From JBOGXB01 sp050694215 (lineage in GTDB: Bacteria > Actinomycetota > CADDZG01 > WHSQ01), in NCBI GenBank assembly GCA_050694215.1, contig JBOGXB010000067.1:1-10352 (forward strand): DNA of 10,352 bases. The letters are read 5' to 3'. The notes beneath the pieces were generated by a model. It was not told where the DNA came from, ran no database searches, and was given only the letters and a program-made list of their open reading frames with translations. Position 1 is the first letter of the stretch, and every line of letters starts with the position of its first letter. Positions 1 to 6,370 of the stretch are shown piece after piece. The translations under genes were made by a program, and so were the position numbers.

Positions 1-904
1 GCCGAAGATCACGATGGATGACGGCGGCGATCTGGTCACGATGCTTCATCAACAGCGGCGTGACCAGCTCCCGGAGGTGATCGGAGGCACGGAGGAAACA
101 ACGACCGGAGTGATCAGGCTCCGATCGATGGAGGCAAACGGCGTCCTTGGCTATCCGGTTGTCAGCGTCAATGACGCTCTCACGAAGCATCTGTTCGACA
201 ATCGCTATGGAACCGGGCAGAGCGCGATCGACGGGATCATTCGCGCAACCAATGTTCTCCTCGCCGGACGGACGGTCGTGGTATGCGGCTACGGCATGTG
301 CGGGCGTGGCGTTTCGACACGCGCGAAGGGGATGGGGGCAGACGTCGTCGTGACCGAGGTCGACCCCACGCGCGCACTGGAAGCGGCGATGGATGGCTTT
401 CGCGTGATGACGACCTCGGATGCCGCCAGCCAGGGGGACATCTTCGTCACCGTGGCCGGGAACAAGCACGTCCTTCGGGGTCAGCATTTCGAGCTCATGA
501 AGGATGGTGCCATCCTCGCGAACGCCGGCCACTTCGACATTGAGATCGATCTCCATACACTCAACGCGATGTCCTCGAGCCGCCGAACGGTTCGTCCCGA
601 AGTGGAGGAATTCTCAATGACCGGCGATCGAAGGCTCTACCTCCTTGCCGAGGGGCGCTTGGTCAACCTCGCCGCGGCCGAGGGACACCCCGCCGCGGTC
701 ATGGACATGTCTTTTGCAAATCAGGCCCTGTCGGTCGAGTGGCTGGCGGCCAACTGGGCTTCGCTGGAGAAGAAGGTCTACCCCGTTCCCGAGGAGATCG
801 ATCGCGAGGTTGCCCGTCTCAAGCTCGAGACGATGGGAGTGCGCATCGACGAGCTAACGCCCGAACAGAAGGCCTACCTGGAGGAGTGGCAGGAAGGCAC
901 CTAG
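1..904 (+). CDS. ahcY: S-adenosylhomocysteine hydrolase, C-terminal part (5' end outside window)
   Basis: Cytosolic NAD-dependent enzyme that splits S-adenosylhomocysteine into homocysteine and adenosine, closing the methyl cycle. The reading frame is already open at base 2; the residues before the first Met read P-K-I-T and lead into MDDGGDLV, a family motif, so the Met at base 14 is internal and the true start lies upstream. Family landmarks follow in order: EETTTGV, VNDALTKHLFDNRYG, the Rossmann NAD loop GYGMCGRG, TEVDPTRALEAAMDG, GHFDIEID, and LVNLAAAEGHPAAVMDMSFANQAL. The protein ends in EEWQEGT, without the Lys/Tyr-containing tail (..YRY) found in many bacterial and eukaryotic enzymes. 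This resembles the shorter Thermotoga/archaeal type. The TAG stop at 902-904 overlaps the stop of the convergent mscS gene. Identity is secure; only the N-terminal part is missing. Confidence 0.95.
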   Translation, partial: PKITMDDGGDLVTMLHQQRRDQLPEVIGGTEETTTGVIRLRSMEANGVLGYPVVSVNDALTKHLFDNRYGTGQSAIDGIIRATNVLLAGRTVVVCGYGMCGRGVSTRAKGMGADVVVTEVDPTRALEAAMDGFRVMTTSDAASQGDIFVTVAGNKHVLRGQHFELMKDGAILANAGHFDIEIDLHTLNAMSSSRRTVRPEVEEFSMTGDRRLYLLAEGRLVNLAAAEGHPAAVMDMSFANQALSVEWLAANWASLEKKVYPVPEEIDREVARLKLETMGVRIDELTPEQKAYLEEWQEGT

Positions 905-1752
905 GTAGTGCCGTCCTGGGTCACCATCACTCTGTGGGGGAACGGAATCTCGATCCCCTCGGCATCGAGCTCATCCTTGATCCGCTCCCGCAGCTGACGT
1001 CCGACATCCCACTGACGTCCCGGCTTGGTCTCGGCCAGAACGCGCCAGACGACCTCGTACTCGCCCAGTGCCTCTACCCCGAGGACCTGAGGAGGCTCGT
1101 ACAGGCTTCCCCCGGCCTCCCCGGACTCCTTGGCGTCCGAGGAGACCTTCTCGAGGACTCGCCGGACCTGAGCAGGGTCGGCCGAATACGAGACGCCCAC
1201 GTCGATCACGGCCCGCGACCAGTCCTTGGTGCGGTTCGCGACGTGGTCGATGCTTCCGTTAGAGACGAAGTGCATCGTCCCGTCGATGTCTCGCAGGCCG
1301 GTCACCCGCAGTGTCAACTGCTCCACCTTCCCGGCGGCCTCCTGGTTGATCTGAACAACGTCGCCGACACCGTATTGATCCTCGAGCAGGATGAAGAATC
1401 CGTTCACGACGTCCTTCACGAGATCCTGAGCCCCGAAGCCCACCGCAAGTCCGATGATCCCCACGCCTGCCAGGAGCGGGGCGAGGTCATAGCCGAGGCC
1501 GGATAGCACGTAGATCCCCGCCACGGTCCAGATCACCACTATTCCCGCCGAGCCGAGCACCTTTGTGAGAGTTTCCGTTCGCTGCAGAGCGCGCATCGGA
1601 CTCGTTTGCTCCGCAACCTTCCCCTCCATGCGACGTATCGCGCGTCGAAGCAAGCGAGTCAAGAAGAATGCAACGATCACTATCAGCGCCGTGCGCAAGC
1701 CGATAATGGCCAGCTGAGACGCGAGCACGTTCATCACAGCATCGAACTCCAC
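901..1752 (-). CDS. MscS-family mechanosensitive ion channel
   Basis: Small integral-membrane channel, 283 aa from the chosen start, expected to release osmolytes on hypo-osmotic shock. Visible parts: a first membrane segment around residues 12-31, a second around 66-84, and a Gly/Ala-rich pore helix around 92-123 containing LAGVGIIGLAVGFGAQDLV, the TM3 signature of the family. A soluble beta domain and a mixed C-terminal domain follow (..DVGVSYSADP.., ..EIPFPHRVM). I chose the GTG at 1752-1750 because GGAGG (1765-1761) lies 8 nt before it. An in-frame TTG at 1791 would add 13 unlikely residues, and an ATG at 1734 has no good ribosome site. The gene is divergent from comF and convergent with ahcY. 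A terminator-like hairpin lies in its leader. Family is clear; the subtype is not. Confidence 0.92.
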   Translation of the reverse strand: MEFDAVMNVLASQLAIIGLRTALIVIVAFFLTRLLRRAIRRMEGKVAEQTSPMRALQRTETLTKVLGSAGIVVIWTVAGIYVLSGLGYDLAPLLAGVGIIGLAVGFGAQDLVKDVVNGFFILLEDQYGVGDVVQINQEAAGKVEQLTLRVTGLRDIDGTMHFVSNGSIDHVANRTKDWSRAVIDVGVSYSADPAQVRRVLEKVSSDAKESGEAGGSLYEPPQVLGVEALGEYEVVWRVLAETKPGRQWDVGRQLRERIKDELDAEGIEIPFPHRVMVTQDGTT

Positions 1753-1760
1753 AGCTCCAC

Positions 1761-1765
1761 CCTCC
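1761..1765 (-). promoter_or_regulatory. Shine-Dalgarno site deciding the mscS start
   Basis: On the minus strand GGAGG is followed after 8 nt by GTG (1752-1750). This is the best ribosome site near the 5' end of the frame and places the start 13 codons inside the longest open frame. Confidence 0.7.
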
Positions 1766-1784
1766 GGTGTCCTGTCGCAGCGTG

Positions 1785-1815
1785 CAAACAAAAAGACCCG
1801 AGACGGCGTCCGGGG
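1785..1815 (-). terminator. Intrinsic terminator-like hairpin in the mscS leader
   Basis: Read on the minus strand, CCCGGAC (from 1814) pairs with GTC-T-CGGG across the triloop GCC, giving a 7-bp stem with one bulged T. It is followed directly by TCTTTTTGTTTG. It lies upstream of the mscS start and on the same strand. It could therefore act as an attenuator of mscS, or it could block minus-strand readthrough coming from comF. Structure drawn by eye; no folding energy computed. Confidence 0.4.
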
Positions 1816-1825
1816 CCCTCATTCG

Positions 1826-1854
1826 TGTGTAACACAGACGTGTTTTTGTCTCAA
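1826..1854 (-). promoter_or_regulatory. Possible mscS promoter
   Basis: On the minus strand TTGAGA (1854-1849, five of six to the -35 consensus) is followed after 17 nt by TACACA (1831-1826, three of six to the -10). The -10 lies inside the near-palindrome TGTGT-A-ACACA (1826-1836), which could be an operator. If used, transcription would start near 1819, just before the terminator-like hairpin. The weak -10 makes this tentative. Confidence 0.28.
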
Positions 1855-1862
1855 GGCAAGGC

Positions 1863-1868
1863 TAGATT
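1863..1868 (+). promoter_or_regulatory. Possible -10 element of comF
   Basis: TAGATT fits the TANNNT pattern and ends 10 nt before the comF ATG. No Shine-Dalgarno sequence sits at normal distance (the nearest AAGG is 17 nt away), so a short-leader or leaderless transcript is possible. There is no -35 at standard spacing; TTGTCT at 1846-1851 is only 11 nt upstream. Confidence 0.22.
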
Positions 1869-1878
1869 TCGCGACGCA

Positions 1879-2490
1879 ATGGCCTTTGCCCAGGTGGTTT
1901 CCGATCTCGTGTGCGTGAGGGTTTGCGTTGGATGTGGGGATCCCCGAGGGGACATCTGCCCCGCCTGCGCAGCGCGCCTCAAGCCCGCCGCCTCCGGGCG
2001 TATCCCCCCGGGGGTCGATCGCGTCGTCGTCCCGTGGGCCTACGAGGGCGCGGGGAGATCGCTGGTCCTGCGCCTGAAGCTCGGAGCTGCAAGGTCTGCG
2101 GGCCGCCCGCTCGTAGCGGCGATGCGACGCGCTGCCGTCAGAGCCGGCGGCTTGTCGGGAATCGTTACCTGGGTGCCGGGGAAGCCCGCCGACACCCGGA
2201 GACGTGGCTTCGACCACGCCGAGCTCCTCGCCAGGGGAGTGTCGTCCGGTCTCGGCTTACCGTGCCGCGGGCTCCTGGACCGTCGACGGATCCCCCTCGA
2301 CCAGGCCGCTCTGAGCGCGTCCGAACGGCGGGCCAACCTGGCGGGCGTCTTCCGGGCTCCCTCCAGCCCGCCTGAGGTCGTCCTCGTCGACGACCTCATA
2401 ACGACGGGGGCCACCGCCGGGGCCTGCGCGCAGGCTTTGAGAGCCGGCGGGGCGGAGATCGTCGATCTGCTGTCGGCCTGCCGGGCCTGA
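1879..2490 (+). CDS. comF: ComF-family phosphoribosyltransferase-like protein
   Basis: 203-aa cytosolic protein of the ComF/ComFC group (related to B. subtilis ComFC and E. coli GntX/YhgH). The family is tied to DNA uptake in competent bacteria, but its exact reaction is not settled. An N-terminal four-cysteine zinc site is visible (Cys16, Cys19, Cys27, Cys30). A type I PRTase fold follows, with the family motif DTRRRGFDHAELLAR and the PRPP-binding loop VVLVDDLITTGAT at residues 167-179. The open frame extends upstream to 1606, but that part lies inside mscS on the other strand and shows no family similarity. The ATG at 1879 gives the usual N-terminus just before the zinc site. No Shine-Dalgarno is seen. 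Neighbouring secA and the response regulator match the gene order around comF in other Gram-positives. Confidence 0.87.
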   Translation: MAFAQVVSDLVCVRVCVGCGDPRGDICPACAARLKPAASGRIPPGVDRVVVPWAYEGAGRSLVLRLKLGAARSAGRPLVAAMRRAAVRAGGLSGIVTWVPGKPADTRRRGFDHAELLARGVSSGLGLPCRGLLDRRRIPLDQAALSASERRANLAGVFRAPSSPPEVVLVDDLITTGATAGACAQALRAGGAEIVDLLSACRA

Positions 2491-2491
2491 T

Positions 2492-2528
2492 CAGCGGCCT
2501 GTCACCCCTTCGGGGCCACTGCGGTGGC
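2492..2528 (+). terminator. Hairpins after comF, possible terminator
   Basis: Two bases after the comF stop, CAG-C-GGCC (2492-2499) can pair with GGCC-A-CTG (2514-2521) with one mismatch, enclosing a CCCC-TTC-GGGG hairpin. An overlapping alternative is GCCAC / GTGGC (2515-2528, loop TGCG). No T-run follows, so it would be a factor-assisted or U-less terminator at best. Confidence 0.33.
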
Positions 2529-2653
2529 GCGAATCCACTAGCCCGACCGACCCTCAAGGTAGCTTCAAATGTCTAGGCACTTATGCTTAGGGAGTAGGGA
2601 GTAGGCATCCGATTAGGATTCATCAAGCATCTGGCAGCGAAAGGCAGCTCGAG
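2529..2653 (+). promoter_or_regulatory. Upstream region of the response regulator gene
   Basis: This non-coding stretch contains a tandem 7-bp repeat GGGAGTA-GGGAGTA (2590-2603), a -10-like TATGCT (2582-2587) without a convincing -35, and the ribosome site GAAAGG (2639-2644), 9 nt before the GTG start at 2654. The repeat could be a regulator site, possibly autoregulatory, but nothing in the sequence proves this. Confidence 0.3.
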
Positions 2654-3340
2654 GTGGCCAAGAAAGCCGATCAATCGGGGGAGCCGGTACGGGTCCTGAT
2701 CGTTGATGACCATGCTCTATTCCGTCGCGGGCTCCAGATGGTCCTCGAGGGCGAGACCGACATCGACGTCGTGGGCGAGGCCGGCGACGGCCAGGAGGCC
2801 ATCGAGCGGGCGGAGAGCACTACACCGGACGTCGTTCTCATGGACGTCCGCATGCCCAAGAGATCCGGTATCGAGGCGACCCGGACGATCAAGGACACCC
2901 TGCCGTCGACCAAGATTCTCATGCTCACGATCTCCGACGAGGAGGCCGACCTCTACGAGGCGATCAAGGCGGGTGCCTCCGGCTACCTGCTCAAGGAGAT
3001 CTCGATCGAGGAGGTCGCGGACGCGGTCAGGGCCGTTCACGCAGGTCAGTCGCTCATCTCGCCGTCGATGGCGTCCAAGCTCCTCAACGAGTTCGCCGCC
3101 ATGGTCAAGCGGCGTGACGAGCGAACCCAGGTCCCCGGCCCCCGGCTGACCACTCGGGAGCTCGAGGTCCTCAAGCTCGTGGCCAAGGGGCTCAACAACC
3201 GAGATATCGGCCAGGAGCTGTTCATCTCCGAGAACACCGTTAAGAACCACGTCCGCAACATCCTCGAGAAGCTCCACCTGCACTCCCGGATGGAGGCGGT
3301 CGTGTACGCCGTCAGGGAGAAGCTCCTCGACATCAAGTAG
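2654..3340 (+). CDS. NarL/FixJ (DegU-like) two-component response regulator, no adjacent kinase
   Basis: 228-aa transcription factor. Receiver domain at residues 12-130: acidic pair Asp18-Asp19, phospho-acceptor Asp64 in LMDVRMP, Thr92 and Lys114 in GYLLKE, so every residue needed for phosphorylation is present. LuxR-type helix-turn-helix at about 163-218, with LTTRELEVLKLVAKGLNNRDIG and SENTVKNHVRNILEKL. The overall layout resembles B. subtilis DegU, including a ~30-residue linker. GTG start, with GAAAGG 9 nt upstream. No histidine kinase lies nearby in the window, so its partner must be encoded elsewhere. It sits between comF and secA, the interval where many Gram-positives carry the ribosome-hibernation gene hpf. 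Target genes unknown; DegU orthology is only suggestive. Confidence 0.92.
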   Translation: MAKKADQSGEPVRVLIVDDHALFRRGLQMVLEGETDIDVVGEAGDGQEAIERAESTTPDVVLMDVRMPKRSGIEATRTIKDTLPSTKILMLTISDEEADLYEAIKAGASGYLLKEISIEEVADAVRAVHAGQSLISPSMASKLLNEFAAMVKRRDERTQVPGPRLTTRELEVLKLVAKGLNNRDIGQELFISENTVKNHVRNILEKLHLHSRMEAVVYAVREKLLDIK

Positions 3341-3399
3341 GCGTTTGTGCTAATTCGGCTACAGGCCGGAGCGCTCTCAGACCAACGGAACGGGTAAGC

Positions 3400-3423
3400 C
3401 GGGCCCCAACCCGAGCTGGCCCG
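3400..3423 (+). repeat. Inverted repeat between response regulator and secA
   Basis: CGGGCC (3400-3405) and GGCCCG (3418-3423) form a 6-bp stem around a 12-nt loop. No T-run follows. It may be a weak terminator or a secA leader structure; in GC-rich DNA such stems also arise by chance. The remaining 3341-3399 shows nothing I can name. Confidence 0.25.
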
Positions 3424-3427
3424 CGCA

Positions 3428-3450
3428 TTGACCGCGGTCGAAGGGATAAT
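3428..3450 (+). promoter_or_regulatory. Possible secA promoter with overlapping palindrome
   Basis: GATAAT (3445-3450, five of six to the -10 consensus) ends 8 nt before the secA ATG, which would place transcription start within about 2 nt of the start codon. A TTGACC (3428-3433) resembles a -35 but is only 11 nt away, too close for a normal sigma-70 promoter. A perfect 10-bp palindrome, GACCGCGGTC (3430-3439), lies between them and could be an operator. No Shine-Dalgarno is seen at a normal distance. Confidence 0.33.
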
Positions 3451-3458
3451 GGCTGGCT

Positions 3459-6209
3459 ATGGGCATATTCCGCAAGGTCCTCGCCGCGGGTGAGGGCAAG
3501 AAGCTAAGGGCCCTCGAAGCCGTCATCCCCCAGGTCAACGCCCTGGAGGACGACATGATGGCGCTCGACGACTCCGCCCTGGCCGCCAAGACAATCGAGT
3601 TCAAGCAGCGCCTCGAGAACGGCGCGGACTTGGACGACCTCCTCCCGGAGGCTTTCGCGGCGACGCGCGAGGCGTCCCGGCGCACCTTGGGCCAGCGACA
3701 CTTCGACGTCCAGCTCATGGGCGGCGCCGCTCTCCACCGGGGTTGGATCGCCGAGATGAAGACCGGAGAAGGAAAGACGCTCACGGCGACCCTCGCCGTC
3801 TACCTGAATGCGCTGTGGGAAGACGGCGTGCACGTGGTGACGGTCAACGACTATCTCGCCAAGCGTGACTCGGAGTGGATGGGTCAGATCTACCGATTCC
3901 TCGGACTCTCGGTCGGTCTCATTCAGGGACAGATGAGCCCGTCCGAGAGGCTTCCCGCCTATGCGGCCGACGTCACCTACGGCACCAACAACGAGTTCGG
4001 TTTCGACTATCTGCGCGACAACATGGTCACCGAGATCGAACGGGTCGCGCACCGCGGCTACTACTACGCAATCGTTGACGAGGTCGACTCGATCCTGATC
4101 GATGAGGCGAGGACGCCGCTCATCATCTCCGGCGCCGTACAGGATTCCACGAAGTGGTACGTGACCTTCGCCCGGATCGCGCCCCAACTCCATCGCGACG
4201 AGCACTACGAGGTCGACGAGAAGAAGCGCACCGTCGCTATCTCCGAAGAGGGTGTCGCCCACGTCGAGCAGGTGATGGGTCTCGAGAACCTGTACGACCA
4301 TGTAAACGTCGACATGGTCCATCACCTCCTTGCTGCACTCAAGGCGAAGGAGCTCTACAAGCGCGACGTCGAGTACGTCGTGCAGCATGGCGAGGTCAAG
4401 ATCGTCGACGAATTCACCGGACGCATCTTGCCCGGCCGCCGCTACTCGGAGGGGCTGCACCAGGCGATCGAGGCCAAGGAGGGAGTACGCATCAAGGAGG
4501 AGAATCAAACGCTCGCGACCATCACCCTCCAGAACTACTTCCGCATGTACGAGAAGCTCGCCGGCATGACGGGAACGGCTCAGACCGAGGCGGCCGAGTT
4601 CGGACACATCTACAAGCTCGATGTCTCCCAGATCGCCACGAACATGCCGATGATCCGCACCGACGAGCACGATCTGATCTACAAGACGGCCGAGGCCAAG
4701 TGGGAGGCGGTCGCGGACGACGTCGCCGAGCGACATGAGAAGGGCCAGCCGATACTGATCGGCACGGTTTCGATCGAGAAATCGGAGCTCTTGGCGCGGG
4801 TGCTGTCCAAGCGCGGCATCCCCCACGTCGTGCTCAACGCCAAGAACCACGAGAAGGAAGCCCAGATCGTTGCGCAGGCTGGGCGACTGGGCGCGGTAAC
4901 GGTCGCCACCAACATGGCCGGACGAGGTGTCGACATCATCCTCGGGGGCAACCCAGAGGGGATGGCTCGCGCGGAGATGACCGCCGCCGGCTGGAACAAC
5001 GACGCCTACCTAATGGACGAGTACTCAACCGCGGACAAGGCTCAGTACGAGGAAGAGTTCACTCCATTGTTGGAGAAGTTCAAGGAGCAGTGCGCAGCCG
5101 AACGCGAAGAGGTGCTTGCGCGCGGTGGGGTTTACGTCCTGGGCACCGAGCGACACGAGTCCCGCCGCATCGACAATCAGCTGCGCGGCCGATCTGGGCG
5201 ACAGGGAGACCCGGGTGCGAGTCGCTTCTATCTCTCGCTCGAGGACGACCTCATGCGCCTCTTCGCGTCAGATCGCATCGCCGGGATAATGGAACGATTG
5301 AAGATCCCCGATGACGTTCCCATCGAAGCGAAGATCGTTTCGCGTGCGATCGAGCGTGCGCAGACCCAGGTCGAAGGCATGAACTTCGAGATCAGGAAGA
5401 ACGTGCTCAAGTACGACGAGGTCATGGACAAGCAGCGCCAGGTGATCTACGCGGAGCGACGCAAGATCCTCGAGGGTGAGGACATCCACGATCGAGCCCT
5501 CGAGATCGTCTCGGACGTGGTCGAGTCGGCCGTATTGGAGAACGCGAACCCAGACATTCATCCGGAGGAGTGGGACTGGGACCAGCTCTTCGCGCGTGTA
5601 CGCGAGATCTATCCCGTTCGAGTGAAGCCGGACGATTTCGAGCACGCCGCCGTGGAGCACGAGCAGGTCCTAGCAGCCTTCCTCGAGGACGCCCTGAGCT
5701 TCTACCGAGAGCGGGAGGAGGAGCTCGGAGCGGATCAGCTCCGTCGGATCGAACGCCTCGTCCTGCTGTCGGTGATCGACAACCGCTGGCGCGAGCACCT
5801 CTACGAGATGGATTATCTGCAGGAGGGCATCGGTCTGCGTGCGGTGGGGCAGCGCGACCCCCTCGTCGAGTACCAGCGTGAGGGGTACGACATGTTCCTC
5901 GCCATGCAGGACACGGTGAAGGAGGACTTCGCCCGCTACGTATTCCACGTCGAGGCGGTGCGCGAGGACGAGCGTCAGGCACCCCGGACGCGCCAGGAGC
6001 GGCGTCAGATCCCCATGGCGGCGATGCAGCAGGCGGCTCCGGTCGAAGATCCCGACGAGGTGGACGACGAGGCCGACCTCCCGGCCGAGGGCCAGCAGGT
6101 CGCGGCCGTCCAGCAGGCCCGTTCCGAGAAGGTCCCGCGCAACGCCCCCTGCCCCTGTGGGAGCGGAAAGAAGTACAAGCTCTGCCACGGGCGCCCCGGC
6201 GCAGCCTGA
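3459..6209 (+). CDS. secA: Preprotein translocase ATPase SecA
   Basis: 916-aa motor ATPase that drives unfolded secretory proteins through SecYEG at the membrane. Walker A KTGEGKT is at residues 101-107 and Walker B DEVDSILIDEAR at 207-218. The preprotein cross-linking region follows, then the second helicase domain with TNMAGRGVDIILGGNP and the RRIDNQLRGRSGRQGDPG arginine-finger region. The helical scaffold and wing follow (KYDEVMDKQRQVIY.., VIDNRWREHLYEMDYLQEGIGLRAVGQRDPL..). A variable acidic linker leads to the C-terminal SEC-C zinc finger: Cys898, Cys900, Cys909, His910. Length is normal for the full-size form. ATG start at 3459; the ATG at 3449 is out of frame. The start lacks a Shine-Dalgarno sequence. 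The signal-peptide-bearing LPFTG protein encoded next is a plausible client. Complete and intact. Confidence 0.98.
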   Translation: MGIFRKVLAAGEGKKLRALEAVIPQVNALEDDMMALDDSALAAKTIEFKQRLENGADLDDLLPEAFAATREASRRTLGQRHFDVQLMGGAALHRGWIAEMKTGEGKTLTATLAVYLNALWEDGVHVVTVNDYLAKRDSEWMGQIYRFLGLSVGLIQGQMSPSERLPAYAADVTYGTNNEFGFDYLRDNMVTEIERVAHRGYYYAIVDEVDSILIDEARTPLIISGAVQDSTKWYVTFARIAPQLHRDEHYEVDEKKRTVAISEEGVAHVEQVMGLENLYDHVNVDMVHHLLAALKAKELYKRDVEYVVQHGEVKIVDEFTGRILPGRRYSEGLHQAIEAKEGVRIKEENQTLATITLQNYFRMYEKLAGMTGTAQTEAAEFGHIYKLDVSQIATNMPMIRTDEHDLIYKTAEAKWEAVADDVAERHEKGQPILIGTVSIEKSELLARVLSKRGIPHVVLNAKNHEKEAQIVAQAGRLGAVTVATNMAGRGVDIILGGNPEGMARAEMTAAGWNNDAYLMDEYSTADKAQYEEEFTPLLEKFKEQCAAEREEVLARGGVYVLGTERHESRRIDNQLRGRSGRQGDPGASRFYLSLEDDLMRLFASDRIAGIMERLKIPDDVPIEAKIVSRAIERAQTQVEGMNFEIRKNVLKYDEVMDKQRQVIYAERRKILEGEDIHDRALEIVSDVVESAVLENANPDIHPEEWDWDQLFARVREIYPVRVKPDDFEHAAVEHEQVLAAFLEDALSFYREREEELGADQLRRIERLVLLSVIDNRWREHLYEMDYLQEGIGLRAVGQRDPLVEYQREGYDMFLAMQDTVKEDFARYVFHVEAVREDERQAPRTRQERRQIPMAAMQQAAPVEDPDEVDDEADLPAEGQQVAAVQQARSEKVPRNAPCPCGSGKKYKLCHGRPGAA

Positions 6210-6229
6210 GCGACCTCATTCGCCACTCT

Positions 6230-6295
6230 CGGGCTCAAGCGCACCATTTATCCAGGTTTTAGTCGATTTATACGTTTTAAAGCGAGTCGAGCCCG
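6230..6295 (+). repeat. Long-range inverted repeat enclosing an AT-rich tandem repeat
   Basis: CGGGCTC (6230-6236) pairs perfectly with GAGCCCG (6289-6295) over a 52-nt loop. The loop is about two-thirds A+T, unlike its surroundings. It contains two adjacent imperfect copies of a ~20-nt unit (6246-6265 and 6266-6284) sharing ATTTAT, GTTTTA and a terminal CG. This may be a promoter with paired regulator sites, or the outer stem of a structured leader. A weak sigma-B/F-like reading is GTTTTA (6274-6279), 14 nt, CGGAAT (6294-6299). All of these are tentative. Confidence 0.4.
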
Positions 6296-6307
6296 GAATG
6301 TAAATAG

Positions 6308-6364
6308 TGCCGACAAGGCGTCGGCAAATGGGCGATGGGGGCAAGGATGCCCCTGCTGGGGGGA
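6308..6364 (+). promoter_or_regulatory. Structured 5' leader of the LPFTG protein gene: twin hairpins next to a G-run ribosome site
   Basis: Hairpin 1: TGCCGAC (6308-6314) with GTCGGCA (6320-6326), loop AAGGC. Hairpin 2: GGGGCA (6338-6343) with TGCCCC (6348-6353), loop AGGA. The CCCC of hairpin 2 (6350-6353) can instead pair with GGGG (6358-6361) across TGCT. Those Gs belong to the likely ribosome site GGGGGGA (6358-6364), 6 nt before the ATG at 6371. The two pairings exclude each other, so the leader could switch between exposed and hidden ribosome site. It matches no riboswitch class I can recognise by eye. Confidence 0.45.
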
Positions 6365-6370
6365 CTGAAT

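Noticed and set aside
739..1506. 255-codon plus-strand frame across the ahcY end and mscS
   Set aside because: It overlaps two genes with clear family motifs and has no motif of its own.
1753..1791. TTG at 1791 as the mscS start
   Set aside because: It would start within the T-rich run after the terminator-like hairpin and has no ribosome site; GTG at 1752 has GGAGG at ideal spacing.
1606..1878. Upstream extension of the comF frame
   Set aside because: It lies antisense to mscS and in the leader region; the translation there has no ComF similarity, and the family N-terminus fits the ATG at 1879.
3504..4850. Long open frame (448 codons) on the minus strand inside secA
   Set aside because: It is fully antisense to an intact, motif-complete SecA, and its Leu/Val/Asp/His-rich composition is that of a mirrored GC-rich gene. 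No recognisable domain.
5422..6219. 265-codon minus-strand frame over the 3' end of secA
   Set aside because: Arg/Pro/Gly-rich low-complexity product typical of a shadow frame in GC-rich coding DNA.
6335..6370. ATG at 6335 as the start of the LPFTG protein
   Set aside because: It would translate through hairpin 2 and the G-run and put 12 odd residues before a normal signal peptide.
6300..6370. Known c-di-GMP, c-di-AMP, glycine or guanidine riboswitch
   Set aside because: None of the conserved core strings of these classes that I remember is present; hairpin loops do not match the ACGR loops of guanidine-II. A covariance search would be needed to be certain.
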